Assembly (NCBI GenBank): GCA_017556705.1
Contig: JAFYMG010000013.1
Location: forward strand, 60,135 to 124,134
Direction: 5' to 3'
DNA: 64,000 bases
From: Paludibacteraceae bacterium
GTDB lineage: Bacteria; Bacteroidota; Bacteroidia; Bacteroidales; Paludibacteraceae
A model generated the notes under the pieces. That model had not been told where the DNA came from. It saw only the letters and a list, made by a program, of their open reading frames with translations, and did no database searches. A program made the translations under genes and the position numbers. Position 1 is the stretch's first letter, and each line of letters starts with the position of its first letter. This document shows positions 52,705-59,988 of this stretch, piece by piece.

Positions 52705-52758
52705 ATTTTGTTTTGCATACTTAAGCAATAGGTTGCTTCTTATATGCAAAAACAAAAT
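52705..52758. repeat. Family-3 hairpin left of the inserted GxxExxY gene
   Basis: Outer arms ATTTTGTTTTGCATA / TATGCAAAAACAAAAT, inner stem AAGCAA-TAGG-TTGCTT. Its sister at 53365-53418 has the same outer arms but inner stem AAGCAG-CGTA-CTGCTT, with the change matched on both sides. Confidence 0.88.
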
Positions 52759-52767
52759 AGAATAACA

Positions 52768-52870
52768 AGATTTTTGTATATTTTTGTAGCAAGCGCTAGC
52801 GCAGCGTATTTATGTTAGAAAGAATAATACTTAAACAAAAATACGGCATCTCTGATGCCTATAAAAATAA
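52768..52870. repeat. Two family-2 hairpins
   Basis: Forward unit GATTTTTGTATATTTTTGTA, then GC-rich AAGCGCTAGCGCAGCG, then GTATTTATGTT. A reverse unit follows: AAACAAAAATAC, GGCATC-TCT-GATGCC, TATAAAAATAAT. Confidence 0.75.
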
Positions 52871-52911
52871 TTAGAAATCAAGAGAACAATCTTTTCGTCT
52901 TTGCTCAAATG

Positions 52912-52929
52912 AATGCAGTACACTGCATT
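52912..52929. promoter_or_regulatory. Palindrome before the second GxxExxY gene
   Basis: AATGCAGT-AC-ACTGCATT, inside a larger TTGCTC...GAGCAA inverted repeat. Comparable to the TTGCAAGTG palindrome before the first GxxExxY gene. Confidence 0.5.
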
Positions 52930-52966
52930 GGTGAGCAAGAAAAAAAGATATAATAATGAAACTGAT

Positions 52967-53365
52967 ATGAGCAAATCAACGGACATACAATTCCAGCATG
53001 AGGTCTTTGATATCATTGGTGCTGCTATGGAAGTGCAGAATCATTTAGGACGAGGCTTTTTGGAGTTGGTGTACCATGATGCGTTGAATGTTGAATTAGG
53101 GTTACGTGGAATTCCTTTTGAAACAGAGAAATTAATTACAATCACTTATAAGGGACACTTACTTGATCGAACATACAAAGCTGATTTAGTATGCTATGAC
53201 AATATAGTTGTAGAACTCAAATCTGTTGAAAAATTAAGAACTGAGCATACTGCACAACTATTAAACTATCTAAAAGCAACCAACTTACCACTAGGTATAT
53301 TGATTAACTTTGGAGAAGTGCCTTTGAAATACAAAATTGTTCCTAATTATATCAACCAAAAATAA
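52967..53365 (+). CDS. GxxExxY family protein, copy 2
   Basis: 132 residues with EVFDIIGAAMEVQNHLGRGFLELVYHDAL (G..E..Y motif), YKADLVCYDNIVVELKSVEKL (D...E-x-K of a PD-(D/E)XK-like core) and LPLGILINFGEVPLKYKI. The start at 52967 was preferred because an ATG 54 bases upstream lies within a palindrome. The gene and its flanking hairpins interrupt the DUF3791/DUF3990 pair. Similarity to the copy at 20887 is family-level only, so the two arrived independently. Confidence 0.87.
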   Translation: MSKSTDIQFQHEVFDIIGAAMEVQNHLGRGFLELVYHDALNVELGLRGIPFETEKLITITYKGHLLDRTYKADLVCYDNIVVELKSVEKLRTEHTAQLLNYLKATNLPLGILINFGEVPLKYKIVPNYINQK

Positions 53366-53418
53366 TTTTGTTTTGCATACCTAAGCAGCGTACTGCTTCT
53401 TATATGCAAAAATAAAAT
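53365..53418. repeat. Family-3 hairpin right of the GxxExxY gene
   Basis: ATTTTGTTTTGCATA ... TATGCAAAAATAAAAT with inner stem AAGCAG-CGTA-CTGCTT. It begins at the last base of the GxxExxY stop codon. Confidence 0.88.
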
Positions 53419-53423
53419 ATGAC

Positions 53424-53478
53424 CCTAGATTTTTGAATATTTATATAGCGTAGAGTAACGAAGCGTATTTTTGTTAAC
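53424..53478. repeat. Family-2 module right of the GxxExxY gene
   Basis: TAGATTTTTGAATATTTATA, TAGCGTAGAGTAACGAAGCG, TATTTTTGTTAAC. Together with the preceding hairpin it forms a direct repeat of the composite at 52705-52815. Confidence 0.75.
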
Positions 53479-53520
53479 AAAAAAGTAATTCTCGAATTGT
53501 TACAAAATAGATTAAGCAAA

Positions 53521-54009
53521 ATGAAACTATATCATGGATCAATAGTAACGGTTAGAAAACCCAACCTTCGCCAAGGTAGGCCCAATACCGATTATGGCAA
53601 GGGCTTTTATACTACAGTTGATTTCGACCAAGCAGCCCGCTGGGCGCGTATTCGTCGCGACCGTGCTGGAGAAGGCAATGCCATTGTATCTGTATATGAG
53701 GTGGATGATAATCTATTGAAGGATGCAGCTTTGAAAGTAATGGAGTATAATGGGGCGACCAAAGAATGGTTGGATTTTGTTGTAGCTAATCGTCGCTTTG
53801 CTCCGTTGCACGATTATGATATTGTGTTGGGACCTGTAGCGAATGATAACTTGTATGCAACCATCAGCTTGTATGAGAATGGGGAGTTGAGCGCAGAAGC
53901 TGCCGTAGTGCAACTGAAAACGCATGTGCTGTTTAATCAAGTATCGTTTCATACAGACAAAGCATTATCGCAATTACGATTTGTGGAATCAATAATTGTA
54001 GATAAGTGA
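53521..54009 (+). CDS. DUF3990 protein, copy 2 (ADP-ribosyltransferase-like)
   Basis: 162 residues, about 93% identical to the product of 24459-24950 (LYHGSIVTV, NTDYGKGFYTT, DFVVANRRF). Start chosen at 53521 by homology; an in-frame ATG further upstream lies in non-homologous DNA. It is separated from its DUF3791 partner by the inserted cassette, so the two may no longer be translationally coupled. Confidence 0.82.
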   Translation: MKLYHGSIVTVRKPNLRQGRPNTDYGKGFYTTVDFDQAARWARIRRDRAGEGNAIVSVYEVDDNLLKDAALKVMEYNGATKEWLDFVVANRRFAPLHDYDIVLGPVANDNLYATISLYENGELSAEAAVVQLKTHVLFNQVSFHTDKALSQLRFVESIIVDK

Positions 54010-54024
54010 TACCATTTCTGATAA

Positions 54025-54291
54025 ATGAAGAAACTTCTGGTAAAATTTCCAGCAAATGATAGCGCTGTAAACCAAACAGGAAAAGAGTTAGAAAAGATTA
54101 CGGAAAAGACTACGGAAAAAATCTTATGCATCATAAAGAATAATCCTCATGTCACCTATCGAGAACTCGCCGAGGCTCTTGCTATGACGGAGGATGGCAT
54201 TTATTGGAGTGTAAAGCAATTACGGAAACAAGGTCTTCTTCACCGCATAGGTGGTCGCAAAGAGGGCTATTGGCAAGTAGTAACACAATAG
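54025..54291 (+). CDS. Small winged-helix protein (possible remnant)
   Basis: 88 residues. A lysine-rich start MKKLLVKFPANDSA is followed by EKITEKTTEKILCIIKNNPHVTYRELAEALAMTEDGIYWSVKQLRKQGLLHRIGGRKEGYW, a winged helix like the tails of Fic and AlbA/RecG-like proteins. It has an ATG, but such tails usually belong to larger proteins, so it may be a decayed gene. The last 14 residues are identical to the orphan tail ending at 44839. Confidence 0.6.
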   Translation: MKKLLVKFPANDSAVNQTGKELEKITEKTTEKILCIIKNNPHVTYRELAEALAMTEDGIYWSVKQLRKQGLLHRIGGRKEGYWQVVTQ

Positions 54292-54338
54292 TTGACTTTA
54301 TTAACCGACTCATCACCGAGGGATGACTGAGAGAATGA
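54292..54338. repeat. ACCGACTCATCACCGAG element, copy 4
   Basis: TTGACTTTATTAACCGACTC followed by ATCACCGAGGGATGACTGAG, directly after the winged-helix stop codon. Confidence 0.8.
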
Positions 54339-54411
54339 ATAACTAGAGTTGAATATTTGTGATTATTTGTTTAAATTACCCCGCAAAGTTTTTTTAACAA
54401 TGATATAGTAT

Positions 54412-55299
54412 ATGCAGATTGTTAATATGTCATTTGAATTACTCCGAAATAGAAAAATAATTGATGTGCTTATTGGTGATACAAAGGTATATCAAGAGTA
54501 TCGTATGCCATATCATTCTGGTCCACAATTATGTGAGTTATCAAGATTATTTGGATTGTCTCAATCCTATTCATGGGGAGGTGGCAGTATGAGTCGTTGG
54601 CAATATATGGATGAGTTGTTAGAGTTTGTTAATAATACAGGAAAGACGAATGAACTATTAACTTATTTATTTGATTTTGCACGTTTTGATTCTTTAGAAC
54701 TAAAAGGCACAGTACAACAAATTAAAGCAATATACAATGACATTGTTACAGGAGCACTAAATACGATAAATGGACACTTAGTATTCTCAGGTTACGAACT
54801 TGTTGTATTGCATAATCACTTCCTGCTTAAGAGGAGTGGTGATGATGTAATAGTGGAAGCTCCCAAGGTTAGAATTGTTACTTATCAATATATTCAAGAA
54901 TTGCCAGAGCGTATAAAAGATGATTTGAAAAATAAAGATTTTGATAGTGTAGTCACTAAATCAAGAACGTTATTAGAGGAAGTTTTTATCTATATTATAG
55001 AGAAATCAACAAAGGAGCGTTATTCGAGTAAGGGGAATATACAAACAATATATGCAGAAGTAAAAGATTTGCTAAATATGAGACAACAAAATGATTGGGA
55101 TAAGCGTGTGAATGATATGATTGGTGGAATAAATAAGATTATTGATGCAATTGGAAGCATGCGCAATATGAATAGTGATGCGCATGGTGTTGGGGTGGGA
55201 CGTCTAACTATTAAAGAACGTGAAGCGAGAATGATAGCGAGCAGTGCTATTATGGTGGCTGAATATGTGCTCAGTGTTTTTCAGCAGGATCGAAACTAG
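54412..55299 (+). CDS. Abi_C-type abortive infection protein
   Basis: 295 residues. The C-terminal ~110 residues fit the Abi_C pattern: SRTLLEEVFIYIIEK, ..IQTIYAEVKDLLNM, GGINKIIDAIGSMRNMNSDAHGVG, EREARMIASSAIMVAEYVLSVF. The N-terminal half is a separate unassigned domain (CELSRLFGLSQSYSWGGGSMSRWQYMDELLEF). Likely a phage-defence protein that halts growth of infected cells; function inferred from the family. Confidence 0.78.
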   Translation: MQIVNMSFELLRNRKIIDVLIGDTKVYQEYRMPYHSGPQLCELSRLFGLSQSYSWGGGSMSRWQYMDELLEFVNNTGKTNELLTYLFDFARFDSLELKGTVQQIKAIYNDIVTGALNTINGHLVFSGYELVVLHNHFLLKRSGDDVIVEAPKVRIVTYQYIQELPERIKDDLKNKDFDSVVTKSRTLLEEVFIYIIEKSTKERYSSKGNIQTIYAEVKDLLNMRQQNDWDKRVNDMIGGINKIIDAIGSMRNMNSDAHGVGVGRLTIKEREARMIASSAIMVAEYVLSVFQQDRN

Positions 55300-55359
55300 T
55301 TAATGATAAACAATATAATTTTGAATCATAAACTCTAAATAATAAAAGAACAATCAAAG

Positions 55360-55713
55360 ATGGATACAGCGGAAATAAATAGGAGGTGTCTGAGCGGAGA
55401 GTCATTTTTGATAGCTAGTGATGGACAGTATTTAGGTAAACTATGCTTAAACAAGTTTGACGCAGAATCAATATTAAATGAGTATGGAATTTATGGGAGT
55501 CGCTATTCGAGTACTTCTATATATAACCAATATTCTATGTATGGAAGTCAATACTCTTCGTTGAGTCCATTTAATCTTTATACATCAACTCCTCCTACTA
55601 TATATTTGAGAGGGGTTAAGTATGGGTTTTTGACGATAAATAAGTATCTTATTAGAGCAGTTGATCCACAGAAAATACAGAGTTGGATGCAGAAAAATGG
55701 TTTATATTATTGA
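55360..55713 (+). CDS. Small protein with YGSxYSS repeats
   Basis: 117 residues. FLIASDGQYLGKLCLNKFDAESILNEYGIYGSRYSSTSIYNQYSMYGSQYSSLSPFN contains a tandem YG(I/M)YGS-YSS-S(I/P).N unit followed by TPPTIYLRGVKYGFLTINKYL. I recall similar short proteins near restriction or defence genes, function unknown. The next gene starts two bases after its stop, so the two are coupled. Confidence 0.65.
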   Translation: MDTAEINRRCLSGESFLIASDGQYLGKLCLNKFDAESILNEYGIYGSRYSSTSIYNQYSMYGSQYSSLSPFNLYTSTPPTIYLRGVKYGFLTINKYLIRAVDPQKIQSWMQKNGLYY

Positions 55714-55715
55714 GT

Positions 55716-56348
55716 ATGGATATAATTGAATATGTTAAATTAGCAACGGCCTTTATTGTTTCAATAGGTGGGTCTAGTGTGGTGGTGGTTGCCTTGGCAA
55801 AATGGTTCGGTGATTTTATGTCGCATCGCTTGTTGGATTCATATAATAATAAACATGAAAATGAGTTAGAGGCATTAAAAAGTAAATATGCCAATGAACT
55901 TGAAGAAACTAAAAGTGAGTTAGAGAAAGCGAAATTTCAGTTTGTAAGATACTCCGAAAAACAATTTGAACTTTACAATGATTTGTGGAAAGTTCTATTA
56001 TATACTAAACAACAAGCCGATATGTTATGGCAGAAAGCGGATCCATCGCAAATACCTGCCTTTAGTGAGCAAATACGACAGACAAGACGTGCTATTGATG
56101 ATAATTTGTTGCTAATAGAAGAAGAACATTACAACAAACTAATACAATTAATAGAACAATTTGAACAATTCCAGTTTGGTAAATTAAAATTAGTAGAAAT
56201 TAGGAGTCAATTTGACAATGGAGATGAAGTAGTTATTTCAAAAACTGAAACTCAAAAGACGATCCGCAATAATAGGAGGACTAAAGATAGATATGATGCT
56301 TTGATCATGGATATTGGTAAATCGTTTAGAAAGCAAATAAAAGGATAA
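55716..56348 (+). CDS. Membrane-anchored coiled-coil protein
   Basis: 210 residues. One N-terminal membrane helix (YVKLATAFIVSIGGSSVVVVALAKWFG, ~6-32), then a long coiled coil (ENELEALKSKYANELEETKSELEKAKFQFVRYSEKQFELYNDLW) and a helical C-terminal part. Similar TM-coiled-coil proteins occur in bacterial conflict loci. Coupled to the small YGS-repeat gene and 82 bp before the GHKL-nuclease gene. The upstream in-frame start would overlap the previous gene by 30 bases and is rejected. Confidence 0.65.
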   Translation: MDIIEYVKLATAFIVSIGGSSVVVVALAKWFGDFMSHRLLDSYNNKHENELEALKSKYANELEETKSELEKAKFQFVRYSEKQFELYNDLWKVLLYTKQQADMLWQKADPSQIPAFSEQIRQTRRAIDDNLLLIEEEHYNKLIQLIEQFEQFQFGKLKLVEIRSQFDNGDEVVISKTETQKTIRNNRRTKDRYDALIMDIGKSFRKQIKG

Positions 56349-56430
56349 ATAAAGATGTAAATACCTGTCTTCACCATTGAATGTAATCTCTTTTTTATTA
56401 GGATAGACAAAATATAAGTCAAAATGTATT

Positions 56431-58428
56431 ATGAAACAGCATTCAAATATAAAATATCGAGCGGAAAAGGAATATAAAAATGCTAAAGCAAAATTCTATT
56501 TGTTATTACGCGAAATTATCTCGAATTCGCTTCATGCCTTAATTATTCGTAAGAGTAAAAACTTATCTCTTAGACCTAAATTATCATTGGATATTAAGAT
56601 CGACGATAAAATGGAAGAATGCGAAATATTACTAACTGATAACGGCGAAGGTTTTACTGCGCAAAATGTGGAGTACTTCAACGAATTAGACAAAAAGAAT
56701 ATAGAGAAAGAGCAGCATAAATTTCATCCTTTAGGTCAAGGGCGTTTAGCATTAGTGTATTTTACAGATAAATCGATATACGAAACCGTATATAAAAATA
56801 AAACAGGAGAATATGTTAAACGAGAATTCCAATATCCTCCGATTGAAAGTACTGCACTTTTTACAATTGATGATTTTAAAGAGGAGTCTGTTCAATATGA
56901 CGATTCATATACCAAACTACATGTAAAGATAAGTAAACAACAAACGTATCGTAGAGCTAAAACATTCTTTAGTAAGTATTCAGACATTGATAAACTGAAA
57001 TATTGGACTATTGAGACGTTTTTCCCTTTCATTGTAACAGAGAAAGATCTGATAATAAATCTTAGTTATAATGGTGCAAAAGCAAAGATCAGTAAAGATG
57101 ATATAGATACAGATAAAAAACCTATTGTGTTCAAGGTTACATTGCAAGATAGAGAGTATGAGTTTGAATTGAGAATCTTGCCGAAAGATGGAAAATTATC
57201 TGGAGTAAATAATATAGAATGTTTTGCAAGAAACTTGAAAGCAGAATTAGAACCAAGAAACCTTACATATACGATAGATAGTGAAGTTGGATATGGACTG
57301 TATCTAACATCTGATTTTTTCGATGAAAATGTGGATTTAAAGGGGGATAAGATAGAGATTTCGGAAGATGATGTCGAGAAAATTAACTATGCAGCAAAAG
57401 TGGAATTAGATAACTTCTTCGCAGATACTATTAAGTTAAACAGAAAAAAAACGAAAGATGTTTTGACAATATTTCGTAAGAGATATCCGTCATTAGATGT
57501 ATTTGTTCAAACCAAAATATTAGAAGAGAGAACTGATATTGTTACTGAGGCTGACTTAGTAAAAAATGCATTAAACGAGAAAGGAAGAATTGAAAAAAAG
57601 TTCTGGTTAGAATGCGAGCAAGAACTGAAAGAAGGAGATATTCCATTTGCTGATACTGACGAAGGGAGGAAATTGCTGAATTCAACTTTACAAGTATATG
57701 TAAAGCATCGTGAAATGGTTCTAAAACAACTAGATTCGTTAATTCATTTGTATGATGATGAAGGTAATATAAAACCAGAAGCCGAGAGTAAGATTCATAA
57801 TTTGTTATTAAAGCGTGGCGTTTGCTTAGATAGATCGTCGGATATTAATCACTTGCATAATCTATGGATATTGGATGATAAATATACTGTGTTTTCAAAT
57901 GATTTTTTAGCCCAAAGTAGCAAACAGGGGCAAGCGTTGTCCGATATTTACATATGGGCGGATGATCCTAAAAAAACAAAAGAGGTGTTGATTCTTGAAT
58001 TAAAGTCTACAACAAAGGCTCACAATGCTGGTGGTGGAGAAAATATGGTAACGCAAGTAAAACGTTATGCTAGGTCTTTCTATCTGAATCCACACAAGTA
58101 TTTAAATTGGAATGTGAATACAAGTGATGTTTTGTTTAGTGGCATTATACTCGCAAACAAGAGGGATGTGAATAAGGAATTAACATCTTTATCTTCCTCT
58201 GGAAAATATTATCGAATTCCTTTCTTGAAAAATTCGTATGTTTTTAACGAAGCTTTTTGTCCTTATGAAAATCAGCCTATGAATACCATTGATATACGTG
58301 TTGAATTGTATTCATACGAGGATATATCTGATTTGGCGTCACAGAGAAACGAAGTTTTCTTTAAGTTGCTCAAAAATGAATATAATATGGAGAAAGAAGA
58401 GGAACTGATAGGTGTAGCAAACGAGTAA
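56431..58428 (+). CDS. GHKL ATPase fused to a PD-(D/E)XK-like nuclease
   Basis: At 665 residues. The N-terminus is a GHKL (Hsp90/MutL/MORC-type) ATPase: N-box REIISNSLHALI (27-38, with Glu28 and Asn32), DNGEGF (70-75), and the glycine lid LGQGRLALVYF (101-111). A transducer-like middle follows. Near the C-terminus, DRSSDINHLHNLWILDD...GQALSDIYIWADD...KEVLILELKSTTKA gives Asp505, Glu523 and Lys525 in a D...ExK spacing, a restriction-endonuclease-like core. An ATP-driven nuclease for defence is the natural reading. I do not recognise it as one of the named systems. Confidence 0.75.
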   Translation: MKQHSNIKYRAEKEYKNAKAKFYLLLREIISNSLHALIIRKSKNLSLRPKLSLDIKIDDKMEECEILLTDNGEGFTAQNVEYFNELDKKNIEKEQHKFHPLGQGRLALVYFTDKSIYETVYKNKTGEYVKREFQYPPIESTALFTIDDFKEESVQYDDSYTKLHVKISKQQTYRRAKTFFSKYSDIDKLKYWTIETFFPFIVTEKDLIINLSYNGAKAKISKDDIDTDKKPIVFKVTLQDREYEFELRILPKDGKLSGVNNIECFARNLKAELEPRNLTYTIDSEVGYGLYLTSDFFDENVDLKGDKIEISEDDVEKINYAAKVELDNFFADTIKLNRKKTKDVLTIFRKRYPSLDVFVQTKILEERTDIVTEADLVKNALNEKGRIEKKFWLECEQELKEGDIPFADTDEGRKLLNSTLQVYVKHREMVLKQLDSLIHLYDDEGNIKPEAESKIHNLLLKRGVCLDRSSDINHLHNLWILDDKYTVFSNDFLAQSSKQGQALSDIYIWADDPKKTKEVLILELKSTTKAHNAGGGENMVTQVKRYARSFYLNPHKYLNWNVNTSDVLFSGIILANKRDVNKELTSLSSSGKYYRIPFLKNSYVFNEAFCPYENQPMNTIDIRVELYSYEDISDLASQRNEVFFKLLKNEYNMEKEEELIGVANE

Positions 58429-58529
58429 TAGTACAAAATAAAGAAATAGCCCCTCTTTACTACATCTTCTTGTTTTATGCCGTAATCGCTTAATTGTAAT
58501 TAATGAATAATAAGAAAGAATATTAACCC

Positions 58530-58581
58530 GCTCATCGCCAATCGCCCATAACCCATCGCCCATCGCCAAAAACAAAGAACA
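58530..58581. repeat. CGCCCATAACCCATCGCCC repeat before the four-helix-bundle gene
   Basis: GCTCATCGCCAATCGCCCAT, AACCCATCGCCCATCGCC. Same family as the CCAATAGCC units at 9.4-11.6 kb. Confidence 0.8.
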
Positions 58582-58582
58582 T

Positions 58583-58936
58583 ATGAACAACAGCTATAAA
58601 AAATTAGACGTATACGCAAAGTCACGACAGTTAGTTGTAACTGTATATTCATTGCTGAAGCATTTTCCTGCTGAAGAGAAATATGCGTTGGGCGATCAAA
58701 TGCGTCGTGCGGTCATATCTGTACCATCTAATATTGCAGAAGGATTATCCCGTACAGCGCCTAAAGAACAAGCACATTTCTTGGATATTGCCTATGGTTC
58801 ATTAATGGAAACAGATTGTCAGTTAGATATTTCGTTGGATCTAGGCTACATATCCAGAGAGATGCGAGAAATGTTAGATGTAGAAATTAATTCAATTGGT
58901 AAAATGATTCGCTCTTTAAAATCCCATCGCCAATAA
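58583..58936 (+). CDS. Four-helix-bundle protein (S23/IVS-encoded family)
   Basis: 117 residues. YKKLDVYAKSRQLVVTVYSLLKHFP, EEKYALGDQMRRAVISVPSNIAEGLSR and a final LDVEINSIGKMIRSL are the signature of the small four-helix-bundle proteins first seen in 23S rRNA intervening sequences and now known as frequent lone accessory genes in Bacteroidetes. Function unknown; the basic surface suggests nucleic-acid binding. The last codons (SHRQ, TAA) are supplied by the CCCATCGCCAATAACC repeat that follows, and the same repeat precedes the gene, so the gene sits as a repeat-flanked cassette. Confidence 0.88.
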   Translation: MNNSYKKLDVYAKSRQLVVTVYSLLKHFPAEEKYALGDQMRRAVISVPSNIAEGLSRTAPKEQAHFLDIAYGSLMETDCQLDISLDLGYISREMREMLDVEINSIGKMIRSLKSHRQ

Positions 58937-58965
58937 CCAATAGCCAATCGCCCATAGCCCAAAAC
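58923..58965. repeat. CCAATAGCC repeat after the four-helix-bundle gene
   Basis: CCCATCGCCAATAACCAATA, GCCAATCGCCCATAGCCC. It contains the stop codon of the gene. Confidence 0.82.
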
Positions 58966-58974
58966 TAACAGATA

Positions 58975-59006
58975 TTTGTGTATGTCGGAAAAAAGTAGTA
59001 ACTTTG
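58975..59006 (+). promoter_or_regulatory. Promoter of the second sugar block
   Basis: TTTG (58975-58978), 20 nt, TAACTTTG (58999-59006), 16 nt before the start codon. Confidence 0.8.
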
Positions 59007-59022
59007 CGCGATTAAGAATGTT

Positions 59023-59988
59023 ATGGCTGATATTAATTTTTCGATAGTGATTCCTCTGTACAACAAACAGAGTGCGATTGTAGCAACGCTACAGTCTGTT
59101 TTGGCGCAGACATATACTAACTACGAGATTATCGTGGTGGATGATGGTAGTACGGATGGGAGCGCAGAAGTTGCAGAAGCAATTCTGCAAGAGTGTACGG
59201 TGTATGGTGTAGAGTGTAAAGGCAAGGTTATTCGCAAAGCGAACGGCGGCGTATGCTCGGCCCGCAATCGAGGCATACAAGAGGCGAAATATGACTATGT
59301 AGCGTTATTGGATGGAGATGACCTATGGGATGAGCATTATCTAGAAGAACAAGTGAAGTTAATCCAAGATTTCCCTGAGGCGAAGATGTGGGGCGTGAAC
59401 TATGCTTTTGTAAAAAATGGCAATACCCAAAAATGTTATCAAGGACTAGGTGAGAATTATAGGGGTTATGTAAACAACTATTTTAGTACTAGTCATAACG
59501 ATCTATTTTGCTCATCAAGTGTAGTAATAAAAAAAGATGCCTTTGATATAGTAGGATACTTTGATGAAAATATCGCTTATTCTGAAGATTTAGATATGTG
59601 GTACCGTATTATACTTCACTATCCTGTAGCATTTTATGACAAAGTATTTGCGTTCTACAATCAAGATGCTGATAATAGATGTGCATATGATTTAAATATT
59701 CATTATGATTTGACGAGATATCTGCCTTACCACATAGATAAATACCAATACGAATTTGACAATAATAAGCAGTTTTCAAGATATTTGTGTACAAGGGCTG
59801 CTGTTACTTTACTGAAGGAAGGCTATTATTTTGGAATCTCAGAGGATCAAAAGAAAGCAGACAAAGTGGTAAAATATTTGCGTTATGAAGATATACATCC
59901 TAAATATCGCTTTATATTTAAAACACCACGATTCATTGGTAAACTTATTTACAAACTAGTTTGTTTTAAAAAATCAATTCAAAAATGA
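59023..59988 (+). CDS. Family 2 glycosyltransferase
   Basis: 321 residues with FSIVIPLYNKQSAIVATLQSVLAQTYTNYEIIVVDDGSTDGSA, NGGVCSARNRGI, YVALLDGDDLWDEHYL (DGDD metal site) and GYFDENIAYSEDLDMWYRI. First gene of the second polysaccharide block, overlapping the next by four bases. Confidence 0.9.
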   Translation: MADINFSIVIPLYNKQSAIVATLQSVLAQTYTNYEIIVVDDGSTDGSAEVAEAILQECTVYGVECKGKVIRKANGGVCSARNRGIQEAKYDYVALLDGDDLWDEHYLEEQVKLIQDFPEAKMWGVNYAFVKNGNTQKCYQGLGENYRGYVNNYFSTSHNDLFCSSSVVIKKDAFDIVGYFDENIAYSEDLDMWYRIILHYPVAFYDKVFAFYNQDADNRCAYDLNIHYDLTRYLPYHIDKYQYEFDNNKQFSRYLCTRAAVTLLKEGYYFGISEDQKKADKVVKYLRYEDIHPKYRFIFKTPRFIGKLIYKLVCFKKSIQK

